DNA of 64,000 nt from Sepiola atlantica (GCA_963556195.1 OY744520.1:146996929-147060928); one strand, 5' to 3'; counted from the first letter of the stretch, positions 1 to 11,688 are shown. Numbers and translations: made by a program. The notes: generated by a model from the letters alone, not told the origin.

Positions 1-136
1 CAAAACGGGCTGTTTACTATGTAACTTTTCCCGAGATTAAACAACAAAACAACTATTCAATTCATTGCTCTCCAGCGGTACCGATCAAAATACCACTTCC
101 CCATAACCAAATGTTGACGAAATTCAGTTCTTTTTT

Positions 137-174
<38 letters not shown>

Positions 175-710
175 ATTGATTATTATTATTATTCATTGAT
201 AGATTTATATTTACATATATATTTTTAAAATTATATATATATATATTGTCTAAAAATGTATAATATGTGAATATATATCTATAAATAAATGAATAAATAA
301 TTTTAATAATAATAATAATAATAATAAAACAGTACTTTACAGAACTATCTTATGATATGGTAGTTTCCATTTCAAATAATAATAATAATAAGAATAATAA
401 AAAAAAAAATAATAAGAATAAGAATAGGAATATTACTACAAAATTACCCTTAAAAACTATCCCTGTTTTGTGATCGGGTAGTTGACAAATCAAATGATAT
501 AAGAATAAAGATGAATTAAAAATTGGTACCACATAGGCAAGTAGATAAGAGGAAGGAACCCTTGCCATACACATTTACGTATACAAGATATAATATAAAG
601 CTTTGAATCATTTATAAACGAAAATAACAAAATGCAGTTTAAATTCATAGGGATACTGACAAAATTCACGTATTTCAGACTCGCACCCACACACACACAA
701 CCCCCCCCCC

Positions 711-757
<47 letters not shown>

Positions 758-758
758 A
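1..758. other. Non-coding, simple-sequence-rich stretch
   Basis: No gene is seen. It holds a TA run at about 141-171, several ATT/AAT trinucleotide runs (181-195, 301-330, 370-430) and, at 696-757, a compound run of C, CA, TA and TG. The open frames on both strands here are translations of these runs. Confidence 0.7.
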
Positions 759-785
759 TTAATTTTCGCCTCCAATCTAGGTCGA

Positions 786-1040
786 GCACTGTAGTGAGTA
801 GTATTAACACATACGTCAGTAGTTGACCACTCTTGACGACAGCTGCCTTTAATAGGTTTAATCTCTCGCTGATTTATCAGGTTGTTTACAATGGCCGTGT
901 GGGCGAAAGCGTCGGAATTTGAGTTAAAAATATGACTCGTGTTCCGGGGTTTCGAATCCTGCGACTGGTAGGAATAATCATCTCTCCGTTGACGATTACC
1001 GAAAAGATGAAACTATACGTATGTATATAAACCAATATTT
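786..1040 (+). mobile_element. SINE-like unit, copy 1 of a tandem pair
   Basis: This unit and the next share about 260 bp, including the block starting GCACTGTAGTGAGTAG and the block GTCGGAATTTGAGTTAAAAA. A pol III B-box-like string, GTTTCGAATCC with one extra T, lies near 945-960, and an A-box-like TGGCCGTGTGGG lies about 50 bp upstream, which suggests a tRNA-derived head. Near the 3' side sits TTGACGA (989-995) followed by GAAAC (1009-1013) and a TATACGT string, which recalls a decayed hammerhead core. The first C of the core has become T and no stable stem II is visible. A tRNA-derived SINE is the main reading and a decayed retrozyme the alternative. Confidence 0.5.
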
Positions 1041-1071
1041 ATAATTATTTGTCGCCCCCAAGCTAGGCCGG

Positions 1072-1335
1072 GCACTGTAGTGAGTAGTATTAACACAAAG
1101 GTCATCGTAGCTTTAATGCATGCTCCTTCAGTAGTCGAACACTCTTAACGACAGCTGCATTTAATACGTTTAATCTCTCGCGGAATTATAAGGTTGTTTA
1201 TAGTGGGCTAAAATGTCGGAATTTGAGTTAAAAACATGACTTATGTTCCGGAGTTTCGAATCCTGCGACCGATATGAATAATCATCTCTGCACTGACGAT
1301 TCCTGGAAAGATGAAACGTATAGGATAGATAAACA
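1072..1335 (+). mobile_element. SINE-like unit, copy 2 of a tandem pair
   Basis: This is a second copy in direct orientation, 286 bp downstream at its start and 304 bp downstream at its core because of an insertion near 1095-1125. It keeps the B-box-like GTTTCGAATCC. It carries CTGACGA at 1293-1299 and GAAAC at 1313-1317. CTGACGA fits the hammerhead consensus CUGANGA, but the 13 bases between core and GAAA do not form a proper stem II. Confidence 0.5.
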
Positions 1336-1365
1336 AATACTTGTAATTATATATATATATACATA

Positions 1366-1403
<38 letters not shown>

Positions 1404-2308
1404 TCACTTACATAGAATTAAAAGCTAAAATATTCATTTTCATGTCGACAATAATTAAATTTTCAGGCTGTATTTTTAGTGGAATAATAGCAGTGTTTTG
1501 TTACATCGAATTCTGATAATTTATCCCAAAAAACTGAAAGAAGTTTTTCATTTTTATTGATAAATTTTTGGAAGTCTTAAGAAAAGAAGAAACCAACGCT
1601 AAATTTACAACAATGATAACAACAAACAAATAATAAACATTTTAAAAGGCCGATGAATCAAACGCCCGGGAAAAAATCAATATACAACGACAATTTAAGA
1701 ATAAAAATTAATTATTACATAAAATAATTAAATCAGGAAGCAAACATAACAAGAAAAGAAAAGAGAAATGAATTACCGATTTTGAGCAATATTTTATGAA
1801 ACAGAAAATAAACAACTGTTATTTTTTTCATTATTATTTACTTTAATTAAATGCGTAATTTCGACGCATTTACTCAGGTTTTTACTTTAGAAAAAAATAA
1901 TTAAGGCGAAAGTTGATTCATTTAAAAGCTGTTTGATTTTCACTTTCTCTTTCTTTTGTACATTTTGTGATTTTCTGTTCTTTTCCCGCTCACTGGTTTG
2001 TTATAAACATGCAATCTTTAGAAAAAAAGATCTACTGTTTGGAATTACTTTTTTGTGCGTTTCATTTCAAATCTGCCAGTTTTTAAAAGACTTGTAGTTG
2101 ATTTTTTTGTCTATTCTTTGCCAAAAAACAGAATCATTTCCATATTTTAATTAATGAGATTTAAGCACCGTCGCACGCGAAGAAGTAAAGTTCTTTGGTG
2201 TGATTTTCTATGGAAAAAATTCTGTTAATTTGATACGAGCGATTTTTTGATAGAGGAAATGGAATAACGGAACACAAACACGAAACATGCAAACACACAC
2301 ACATACAC
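1336..2308. other. Non-coding stretch with a TA microsatellite
   Basis: A TA/TG microsatellite spans about 1347-1401. The remainder is AT-rich sequence with no recognisable gene, repeat family or RNA. Confidence 0.6.
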
Positions 2309-2320
2309 ATATATATATAT

Positions 2321-2386
<66 letters not shown>
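2309..2386. repeat. TA microsatellite
   Basis: About 75 bp of TA dinucleotides with one interruption (ATCATA), flanked on the left by a short CA run. The long IYIY frames read across it are artefacts. Confidence 0.95.
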
Positions 2387-2387
<1 letters not shown>

Positions 2388-3289
2388 AGAGAGTGGGCAG
2401 GGTGGTAAAAGGGAGAGTTCAATGAGTAAAACTTGAAGAACATAAGACCAAAAGCAGATCTGTTCAGACAAATTATTGAAATATTTTTGCTCAAAACTTT
2501 TGTGAATTACAGCATCCATTGAATTTGCCGTACGACAAACTTCACTGCAAACTTGAAGGAGTTCTGTTTGAGTAGGCATTGTAAGCCTTATTCTGGCAAT
2601 AAATGATCATGTTGTATACCCTGCACTGAAAAGCATTAATACTTAGAAGCACACATATGAATCTAAAAAAAGAAATGAATTATGACAAATTATTTAATAC
2701 TAGCTGAACATATTCAACGTTGCCCTGGAGTCATTTTACTTTCATTTGTTTTGTTTCTTATTTGTTGTCTTTTTTACCAAATTTAAAAATAAAATAGTAC
2801 TTTGAAAGTTAAATTTAATTATTACAGTATCGATTGGTAATCAAATTATTAATTGAACCAAATTGTCAGAAAACTATAACTAATCCTGTTCAGGTAATGG
2901 TTCTTTAATATCTATTTATGAAATTATCGGATACAAATATTTTCCAAAACTTTCAATCTTTTGATACATGAGGCTTTGATAACTAGAAATAGCTTTTTTA
3001 TTCGAAGTTTAAATACTTCCATATTATTTTTCAATTTTCGAACGATCACAAAGTAATCCATTTTTTTTCAAACATTAACAAAAGATTAAAATTACTTACT
3101 TACTTACCAATAAACCGAGATGCATTATGGTGGATTTTATTTTGTAATTAAATGATTTGTTTTAAAAAGAATGTTTAACTTTAGGAGTCACCCTTTAGTT
3201 CTCACTACTTCCAGGTATACTTTAACCGCAGTGTTTCATACAAGGGTTGAATTAAAACTATTGCTGACAGACTATTAGTTTACAAAATA
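2387..3289. other. Non-coding AT-rich stretch
   Basis: No gene is recognised. At 2700-2735 a string reading TACTAGCTGAACATATTCAA followed by CGTTGCCCTGG resembles the motif at 17450-17480, so it may be the end of an old dispersed element. Confidence 0.4.
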
Positions 3290-3592
3290 TATGCCTATGA
3301 GCAAATATATTCACACACCACCATCAACGGGAATGTAAATCAACCTTTAGAAGAGTTTTTCACCCCAACACGTAGTCGCAGTCTTCATCGTTGCTTTCGC
3401 CTCAATGAAAAAATGTCCGTGTTTTTGCTTCCTGGAAGAGAAGGTGTTGATGATGCCTACCATATCCAGGTTTAAAGTCGCCTTGGACAAACATTCAAAC
3501 TGTATATAGATGCAATATCTTCTTACTGTCTTTTTACATGGCTTTCTGCACTTTGCTGGTTTTTGCCAATAAAATTGATTGATTGGAAAAAA
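3290..3592 (+). mobile_element. LINE 3' terminal fragment
   Basis: The plus strand reads EFFTPTRSRSLHRCFRLNEK and, after a frame change, SRFKVALDKHSNCI and a stop near 3505. These resemble the C-terminus of metazoan CR1/L2-like LINE ORF2 proteins, which commonly end with a 'RFK..LDKH' motif before the stop. About 60 bp of 3' untranslated sequence follows and ends in TTGATTGATTGG, a short tandem tail typical of this LINE group. Only the last part of ORF2 survives, so it is a 5'-truncated insertion. The transposase relic at 3593 begins directly after the tail. Confidence 0.55.
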
Positions 3593-4180
3593 TGTTCTAT
3601 TCAGTGACGAAGTGATTTCACTTCAGCAGTTCGATTAACAGATATAATTGTTGGTATTAGTCGAAAACAAATCCTGAATAGATTGAGGATCTGCACGTTC
3701 AATATAGCCGAAGGAATATGACGTGGGTGGCTATATGGAGATCGACGATAATTCGTTCCTATTATTATTCCAGATATTGTAAAGGGTGAATAAAACCTTG
3801 CTTCATGATAAATATTCCGTACATCTTGATTACATTGCATACCATTATCGATGCTGCAAGATGTGTGGTTTCAACCGGATAGGGCCCGACCACATTTTGC
3901 GAATGATGTCCGGGCACTTTCGAATAACCCATTTCCTGTGAAATGGATTAGTAGGTTGAGTATCTATTTAGATCCCCGTATTTGAGTCCTTTGATATCTT
4001 TTCTTATGGGAACATCTTAAATCGATGATTTCTGCTAGAAAACCAAGAACTTTAGAAACACTAAAAGATGACAGTACACGAGAGATTGTAATCCTAAGAA
4101 ACATGTAATCCTATGCAAGAAATCTGCAAAGATCACGTGTCTTCCGAGTAAGACAATTGATGGAAAAAGCTGAGTAATAA
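3593..4180 (+). pseudogene. Tc1/mariner-superfamily transposase relic
   Basis: The segment opens with VLFSDE, the block that carries the first catalytic Asp in this transposase group. Further on it reads FQPDRARPHFANDVRALSNN, corresponding to the usual 'QQDGA.PHFA..VR..L' block with the second Asp. A frame-shifted 'LFLWEHLKS' matches the usual 'DFFLWG.LK' that follows the third acidic residue. The SPDL motif before it is ruined, and several stops and at least two frameshifts interrupt the frame. The product would have cut and pasted DNA at TA sites; this copy is dead. I did not find terminal inverted repeats. Confidence 0.7.
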
Positions 4181-4914
4181 TTCTAACACTTATTGTAAAC
4201 TACATATTGTTATATAGTAAATTTTGAAACACCTTTTATATAGATAACTGTTTAACAGCTAAATAGTTGTTGTTTTTGAAATACTATTTTTATGTAAATT
4301 TGTAATAGAAGTATTTTTATTTGTAATGTAGAGAAGGGAGTAATTGGATCGGTGAGTTTGTTGAAAAATTGATGATTTTACAGATTATAAATTATCAGAA
4401 TTATCACATAGTTTAGTATCAACTCAGTAAAAAAAGATTGTCTTACATAGAGAAATATTTGTATTTTTCTATTTAATAAAATGCATTCCCTGTAAATAAA
4501 CACAGACTTTTGAATTGTGTCGATTGTTTGTTAAATAGAAAGTAATTGAAATGCTACAGTAAATGATTTACATTCTCTGTTTACCTTTGTGACGAACGTT
4601 CTCTGTGTTCATAATATGAGCTAGTTGGAACTTTCCCAAAGGGGCTAGTTGTAAGGTTTCAACTAAACAATGGCATCATATACCGGATACATAATCACGA
4701 GTATATCATCTGCATCCTTCTTGATACGCTCAATAATAATAGGAGAAACCGTTGACCTTAAAACTTGTATTTCCTATCGACTTTAGTTCCTATTATCGGA
4801 AATAAATACAAAGATAGCTGGTAAAGAATATACAATATTTATACGGGATTGATTAATGTAAAACCGATGCTTTGTCGATACTATTTGATGTTAAAATTCA
4901 TTGATATTAAATTT
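4181..4914. other. Non-coding AT-rich stretch
   Basis: No recognisable gene, RNA or repeat family. Open frames are short and have no family features. Confidence 0.5.
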
Positions 4915-5180
4915 TTTCAAGATGCCAACATTTTAATTTGAAGATATTCGACTGAGCTCCAACCCCTGTTTTTTCTTTGTAAAATATTCAAAGCAGACAC
5001 CCGTCTTTCTATCACAACTGAAACAAAAAAATTTATTCCTTCATATGCAAAGCGTAAGGCGGAATTTCCATCAACAGATTTTCTTTCCAAAAACTTCCCG
5101 TTTTTTGAAAACATTACTATGGGACTGCTTCTCCGAGGACTACGGCCTGGTCGTCTTCAAATCCAATGTCATCAAATACT
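4915..5180 (+). mobile_element. Jockey/CR1-type LINE C-terminal fragment
   Basis: The plus strand reads TELQPLFFLCKIFKADTRLS and, in another frame, GGISINRFSFQKLP and TTAWSS. These align in order with the minus-strand LINE relic at 52745-53205 (TELQSSFPLCKTFQ, GGISMGRLSLQWLP, TTWSS), so both come from the same family. The frame is broken several times. The antisense open frame of 65 residues at 4917-5114 is a shadow of this relic. Confidence 0.6.
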
Positions 5181-5849
5181 TGTCATAAACCATCCCCAAA
5201 CTGTGTTTATTCAATTAACCATTTTAGCGCGGCTATCGCAAAATTGCAAGACTACCACCTTTAATAGCAGACGATACTACATGCAAAACTAGATTTATTT
5301 GCAATATAAGACACATTGCAAAGATATAACCAATAAATTCAGTAATTGACTAATATGTGCATAAGAAAAATGACAATTTGTCATGAGCAGATGGTCACCT
5401 TCATAATAAATTTAAGATGGCCGCCATCGCAATATGCAAATTAGCCAAATTTTACAATTTATTGTGATGATACTTATATGCTAGAAATTTTATATACGTT
5501 GTTTGGACATACACTAAAAGGTTAAGTTTACAGAGTCATTTAAAATAGGTGGAAAAAATCATTCTTCTACAAGAAAAATAAAAAAATCAGTGCTCAGAGG
5601 GTTAATCATTTTCAAATCATATAATATTCTTCATCATTAAACCGACAATCCATCAATGTCATTACTTTTTATCATCGAGTTGTTTTGGCCTTGATAAGCG
5701 ATGACTCATTAGTAAAGAAATAATTCTCTGTAATTTTGTATGATGTATATATAAACTTCGACGAAAGACGTTTCACACATTATTTTATTGATATATTATA
5801 GATATGCTCGCCTTTAAAATGCCCACTTTGTCAATTTTGTTATTAGAAT
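5181..5849. other. Non-coding AT-rich stretch
   Basis: Nothing recognisable as a gene or RNA, apart from the region leading into the LINE fragment at 5850. Confidence 0.5.
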
Positions 5850-5965
5850 TGAGTATTGTCGCCACATCTGGGCTAGGACCCCAACCAATAACCTCTCCGT
5901 CTTGGATTTCTTACCTAATAGGTCCCGCACTGTCTGCCTACCCACCTTACTGTCAACTATCCAAC
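5850..5965 (+). mobile_element. Jockey/CR1-type LINE fragment
   Basis: One frame reads EYCRHIWARTPTNNLSVLDF and another SYLIGPALSAYPPYCQLSN. The first matches the conserved 'MEYC.HIWAGAP...L.LLD' block found intact at 62310 (MEYCCYIWTGAPS), and the second matches 'LIGPSLS' in the same copy. A frameshift separates the two halves. Only about 115 bp remain before the sequence passes without a gap into a Penelope-like fragment. Confidence 0.6.
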
Positions 5966-6323
5966 ATCACCATCGGTAAAGCGTTCTTGAACCTAATAGA
6001 CACACCTTTTAACGCGAACAATCCACTAAGTAAGATTTTCAATAGGAAAAAGTTACTCTAGTACCAAGAACATGAGTAGGATAATTAGTACACATAATCA
6101 GAAAATATCAAATAATTATAGTAACATTAAGGCTAAAGTAAATAAGTGTAATTGTCAGGTGAAAAATGAATGCCCACTAGACATCAATTGTAAAGTAGAG
6201 TGCGTGGTTTATAAGGCCACGATATGTTCGGAAGATAACAACAGGGACAAAAAAGTATACATCGGCATTTCCGCGGGAAACTGGAAACAGCGATTCTATG
6301 ACCACAAAACCGTATTAAGATGA
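5966..6323 (+). mobile_element. Penelope-like element fragment with GIY-YIG endonuclease
   Basis: The region starts with FNANNPLSKIFNRKK, the linker seen in Penelope-like ORFs ('PP..HPLHK.FNR'). After a frameshift near 6045 it reads MSRIISTHNQKISNN and then CNCQVKNECPLDINCKVECV. This cysteine cluster is followed by VVYKATI and KVYIGISAGNWKQRFYDHK. YIGISAG with RFYDHK is the GIY-YIG nuclease core that Penelope-like retroelements use to nick target DNA. The frame stops right after this core, and the reverse transcriptase domain expected upstream is absent. This is a 5'-truncated, frameshifted relic fused to a LINE fragment. Confidence 0.8.
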
Positions 6324-6352
6324 ATATACTGAATTGGGTCTGCCTAGATTGT

Positions 6353-6765
6353 TCTTATCCGTTATCCTTTATCCTTTATCCTTTAATGCCCTTAATGATT
6401 CTTTATCTTTGTATCTCTTTATTTCAACATGACTAAATACAATTATAATTATTAGTATTAAGATCTTCATATGTATATATATGTATATATGTATATCTGT
6501 GTATGCGTATATATATATATGTGTATGTATTTGTGCAAGTGTAGGTTTATGTGTATGTATACAGGTATATGTTTGTATATATATATATGTATTTGTATAT
6601 ATATGTATGTGTGTATGTATTGTATGTATGTATATGTGTGTATGTGTGTATGTATATATATATGTATATATGTATGGGCATATATGTGTGTATGTGTGTA
6701 TGCATGTGTATAGATGTATATATAATTATATATTGTATATTTATGATATATATTTATATATTTTC
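6353..6765. repeat. Short TTATCC repeat and long TA/TG microsatellite
   Basis: Three to four TTATCC(T) units lie at 6357-6392. From about 6464 to 6760 there is an irregular mix of TATATG, TGTATG and TATA. Several overlapping YIYVYMC-type frames come from it and are not genes. Confidence 0.9.
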
Positions 6766-7248
6766 TTATATTTTTATAGTTATTAATAATATTGTCAATA
6801 TTTTCTTAAATCTTATTATTATTATCATATAATCAAAAAAATTATTTCAAATGGTATAGACTTACGATTAATTTCCTCAGAAAGCGCGTTAACTTTAGGG
6901 TAAATTGAATTGTTTTATTTTTAGATTGATATGGACTGGATTGAAATATAGATGTATATATGTATACATTTAGGATACCTCAACTTTTTTCCCAATTCCC
7001 TACATACCGTCCGTAGTAAATCATACAATTTCCCCTCCTCTATATACATATATTGCTCTGGATGCTTAATGAGACTATAGGGTCGAAATAAATTATTGCA
7101 TTAGTGAATATGTGATTTCGTGTTATTTTATTTTATTTTATTGTTGCCCTGTTTATTACATTGATCTCTCATACCCGGATTTCCTTCTGGAATTTATTTC
7201 ACTCTAACACACACTATCTCTCTCCCTTTCTCTTTCTCTCTCTCCCTT

Positions 7249-7293
<45 letters not shown>

Positions 7294-8114
7294 CATATTT
7301 TAAATGTTGAATTAAATCAAAGATAAAGAGGCTGGATATGGTAGTGAGTGGGAAATTGTATGTATTTAGAAATGTACACTTTATATGTATATATGTGTGT
7401 ATAGTTTCATCTTTTAATTCACCCCACCCCTTTTCCAACGGTTTATTCTTGCTCTCATGATGTTAATTCTTTCCACAATTGATGTTAATTCTTTCCACAA
7501 TTTTCAGGCTTTAATTATAACCATATTCTGTTTTCAAAGTTATCTCCCCTTGACCGTTCGTATTTCCATAACGGCCCACACGTTTAAATTAAAAATTAGA
7601 ATTAAATAAATAAGGAGAAAGTTCATAAATGAAATAAAATAAAAATAATAACATTATAATAATTAGTATATAAATAAATATTAATAAGATGATAACTTTA
7701 GCTGAATAATTATATAATCAAATTATGATAGTAATAATCAACATTTTCTGCGTACCTATTCTTTATTCTCTGCGGTATTTTTGTCAACAGTTGATCCCAT
7801 CATTCCATCTCGGTTTTTCGACCATTCGGTCTTTAATTTTTTGTCTTTTGATAATGAAAGTTTTTCTTTCGAAAATTTAAGATTACATTATTCCAGAATG
7901 TTTAATTGCCTGACAGTAACCTTTTTACTGTTCTGGTGTTTAATCTGTTTTACGTGAAATATTAATAAATTGATTTGAGATTTCATTCTTGTTTTCTCTT
8001 CTCGATTGTTTTTGTTCACCTTTCCACCTTCCGATCCTATATCACATTGCTCCAGCCTTGGATTACAAACCTACACTTATATTTACCAGCAATGCTTCAA
8101 GCAAACTACAACCT

Positions 8115-8117
<3 letters not shown>
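6766..8117. other. Non-coding stretch with small repeats
   Basis: No gene is identified. A CT run passing into TA lies at about 7206-7293. A direct duplication of GATGTTAATTCTTTCCACAA lies at 7458-7503. Confidence 0.6.

Positions 8118-8175
<58 letters not shown>
8118..8175. repeat. TA microsatellite
   Basis: About 29 uninterrupted TA units. The many overlapping IYIY frames on both strands derive from it. Confidence 0.97.
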
Positions 8176-8178
<3 letters not shown>

Positions 8179-9061
8179 CTACAAAGTGAATAAGGCCATA
8201 CATATTTGAAGATATGAAACGGGTGTCATAAAATGAAAATGCGTTGATTTGCATAAAATAAATAAATGAGTAACCAAGATTTAAAGGAAGGCCCCACTCC
8301 TTTAACTGGTTTGCTGTATTCGCCTTATAGTACCGAGTGTTTAGCAATAAGTCATCAAGCATCATCTTTTAGTCTTTCAAGCGAGAAATTAACCTCGTCT
8401 TCCGGGAAGGGTCGACACCCCTCACCCTCATGTCAAACGAATTAAAATAATAGAAACAAGTAGAAATTTACATCATGAATTAATATTTGAAGATATTAAG
8501 AACTTGAAGCATACAAATGTTTGCAAAATGACTGGATTCGGCATAAAATAAAAATTTAAAAAACGTAGATATGCCGTAAAGCAAAACAATCGAACAACAT
8601 ACCATGAATAAATATTTGAAGATATTTAAAACTTGAAGCATAAAACATTTACGAAAATCATTTAATTGCCTCATTATGGACAGACAAACGACACAGGAAT
8701 ACTGTTAAATATAAAATAGATTCTGATTTTCGGAGTTACTTTTATTGCCATTATAAAAATAACGAACCATTTCTTTTCTAAATACAGAAGTTAATTAATC
8801 ATTTTTATTTGGTATTTCGTTGTCTTTATATTTAATGTTATGATTGTGTTCTTTTTTTAGTCTTTGTGTGTCGTCTGTATGTCCGTCTGTCACGAGCCGT
8901 TCGACCTGTAATCACACCGATGAGTCGTGCGGGTGATGGTGCTGACCTGAGAGGTCAAGTATTATTATTCATTAGCTGAATTAAAGATGAGCATCTGACG
9001 TAGACTGGTCTATTCTGATGAGGTAGCAGTCCAGAGGCCCGATCAATTACCTTAGTGTCAT
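8176..9061. other. Non-coding stretch with a diverged direct duplication
   Basis: The block ATTTGAAGATATT...AACTTGAAGCATA occurs near 8486 and again near 8612, about 125 bp apart, with a weaker echo at 8205. GTCTGTATGTCCGTCTGTCACG at 8873-8894 belongs to the GTC-rich family also seen at 48975-49260 and 53235-53475. No gene is seen. Confidence 0.55.

Positions 9062-9129
<68 letters not shown>
9062..9129. repeat. AG microsatellite
   Basis: About 34 AG units. The LSLSLS frame on the minus strand is an artefact of it. Confidence 0.97.
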
Positions 9130-9132
<3 letters not shown>

Positions 9133-9367
9133 TGTGATGATTTCCTTTCTGTAAACCATTCTTTGTAATTAGAGCTGAGTTCTCTTTGTAACCGGTAATG
9201 TAAACACATATAAAAACATCATAACTTCTCTATTGGTAAAAGAAGATAACTGCTAAGATTGCTGACTACTATATAATCGGTCGAGTTTTGAATGTTAGTT
9301 CAGAAATACTCAGCATGTCAAGCTACACTGATGAGATATAATTCGGCGAAACAGCTGTCTATGTAAG

Positions 9368-9369
<2 letters not shown>

Positions 9370-9406
<37 letters not shown>
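9370..9406. repeat. TA microsatellite
   Basis: About 18 TA units directly before a dispersed-repeat copy. Confidence 0.95.
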
Positions 9407-9408
<2 letters not shown>

Positions 9409-9640
9409 TAAGAAGAGTAGAAAGTGGACCTTAGGGTTACTTTCGGCAGCCTCATAAGTCCCGCTTCTCTTATCTTGTCCTTTAGTCTTCACATTCCATG
9501 AGCGATGTTTCTGACAAAGGGGAGAATAATTGCTGTTTTTTCAATCTAACACTTATCGTTGACAAGTTTTTGACCTTGAAGTAGTATTTTTTTAGCTTCT
9601 TAGTGGCTTCATGCCTTGTCTGAAGCAACTTCCATAAAAA
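9407..9640. repeat. Dispersed repeat family, copy A
   Basis: This shares an ordered series of blocks with 23407-23645: AGTAGAAAGTG.ACCTT, TCGGCAGCCTC.TAA, CACATTCCATG, TTTCTGACAAAGGGG, TTGAAGTAGTATTTTT and CTTCATGC.TTGTCTG. Both copies touch a TA microsatellite, copy A on its left and copy B on its right. The family is not recognised. Because copy A is followed by a GIY-YIG fragment, it may be part of a Penelope-like element. Confidence 0.7.
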
Positions 9641-9699
9641 ATATTGTTTCAATTGTCTCTAGCTGCCTTTTTGCAACATAATTACACATTATTTTTGTA

Positions 9700-9900
9700 G
9701 TCAGAGACTGCTCTTCGCCCTTTTCGAAAGGATAGTATCCCACTACTCATAAAAGTTTTCTTATTTATAATTTTCATCGTCGATGTAAAGCCGTCTATAT
9801 GGGGCGTACCACTCAGCGATTATAGGTAAGAATTTCTCAGCACGTCTCTAGCAATATCCGTAATTTCAAATTACCGCAACTCTCAGAATAGTGCTTTAAT
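9700..9900 (+). mobile_element. GIY-YIG endonuclease relic, Penelope-like
   Basis: The plus strand reads KSFLIYNFHRRCKAVYMGRT, then TQRL, a stop, VRISQHVSSNIRN. 'CKAVYMGRTTQRL.VRI.QHV' follows the GIY-YIG pattern 'C.AVYVGRT.QRL..RI.QHV' of retroelement endonucleases. One stop interrupts it and no frame continues far. The subtype differs from the cysteine-rich version at 6100 and 13560. The downstream SSDEDG near 10010 could be the C-terminal end of the same element. Confidence 0.6.
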
Positions 9901-11174
9901 AGACTTTAAGTGGTTATCTCGCCACATGAAGGAATTCGATTCAATAGACCTGCCCACGAAGCCATGTACAAGGTTGACAAGACGAGCTCTCAGTTATGCT
10001 TCATCCTCTGATGAAGATGGTATACGTCTTTAAGCTGCAAAAAAAAGAAAAAACAAACGATTCTTGCTCCCTCTACCCATGTTTTTTTATTATAATATTA
10101 ATAATAAAAGTCTCCGTAATAACTATTTCTCAATGGATAATTCTAAAAATATCCAATAATGTAATATTTTGAATTTGAGTAAAAAATTTGTAGAAGATTT
10201 ATTTCAGCGAGAAGCAAGATCGAACCTGTTAATGTACGGAACCCAAACCTGAAAATCCTCAAACGACTTAAGGTGCATTATCAAATAAAGATTTCGTTTG
10301 TTTTACGGCATATCTACATAGTTTGGAATGTTTAATGTCGGATTTTGTATCATTTACTACTAAAGGACTAGACCTAGCGGCAACAATGAATTATATACGA
10401 CTAGCGGTTACACTTGACAATGTCCGGGAACATGGATAGCACAATACGATCGCTAAAACGTGCGTTTTCTTTTAAAACTACTCTCTTTTTATACACATGC
10501 CCATACTCATAAAAAAGAATGAAAGAAAAAGTTTTCAGTCACTGACTGACTGTTTCACCTAGTTTTAGTGTTGTTTTTAGAACAACCTAGTTTTAGTGTT
10601 GTTTTTAGAACAACCTAGTTTTAGTGTTTTTTTAGAACCAATAAGAATAAAATAATGTGATTTTTCTGACACCCCATTCACTAATTTGGTCTCGGTATCG
10701 TCAAACGAATTGATATTAAAATATTTCATTATCATAACCAGCTCGTAGTTATATGGAATCCGACGTTGTAAGGTTTTTATGTGCATCATTAGTAGTTTCT
10801 GAGTTTTAACCGAACACACAGACGGAAATGTAACTTTCCTTTATATAATAGATTAGTTTAACAAAAGTCATTATTTTATCAACACCGACTGTGAGTGCAT
10901 ACACTTCTCGGTGGTAATAGTGTATAACTGAACACACTAACCTCACTAGGATTCGAGCTAAGCATAGCTGATCCCACAGTCAGCGACGGTATCCATTTAG
11001 TCAATCATGCCCTCTTATTAAATGAAGACACGATTTTACTTTTCTACGGCAGATCACCGTGCATATAAACATCTGAAAGGACATGAAAGAAAAACACTAC
11101 CGTTAAAAGTTACTGCTAAAATAACATTGTCCTGTGTGTCGAAAAACATGTGATTGGTTTAAACATAGTTCGAC
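9901..11174. other. Non-coding stretch with a 28-bp triplication
   Basis: At about 10558-10637 a 28-bp unit beginning CTAGTTTTAGTGTTGTTTTT occurs nearly three times, the last copy being shorter. The rest shows no gene or RNA that I recognise. Confidence 0.6.
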
Positions 11175-11464
11175 GTGGGGAGGATTTTAAGATATTACCG
11201 ACATTCGATGGGCGTGTGGGTCAACACGTGTCAAAGAGTTGACCAACAGGTGAGGGCGGTCGAACCGCACGGTAAAGGCGGTCGGCCCTCAAAACAATCA
11301 GAAACTGGTTCTTTTTTTAATTGCAAACACGTGTCAAAGTACGCCTCGGTGGAAGAGGGTAGATGGAAAAAATGTAGAGGGCTACCAGAAGAGTCCGACA
11401 AAATATGTCCTGCTAACACAGAAATACTCATGCATACACACGCATATATACACAGACGCACGCA

Positions 11465-11466
<2 letters not shown>
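11175..11466. other. GC-balanced unique segment, no gene recognised
   Basis: This is distinctly less AT-rich than its surroundings. A plus-strand open frame starts MGRILRYYRHSMGVWVNTC and runs into the microsatellite after about 90 residues. I see no known domain and no evidence of splice sites. CACGTGTCAAAG occurs twice (near 11227 and 11329). It could be an exon, a promoter or simply old repeat. Confidence 0.3.
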
Positions 11467-11543
<77 letters not shown>

Positions 11544-11555
11544 TTATATATATAT
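11467..11555. repeat. TA then TG compound microsatellite
   Basis: About 20 TA units are followed by about 13 TG units and a short TA tail. It inflates the open frames on both strands. Confidence 0.95.
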
Positions 11556-11688
11556 GAATTCTGTGTATTTAGGCAGCATTTTCTCATGTATGCAAACATT
11601 GTTAAAAATAACAGAATTCGTCTGTTTAATTATATCTTTTTTATTTTTTTCAATTTTTCTGATGGTCATTTTTGTATTAAAATAAATT

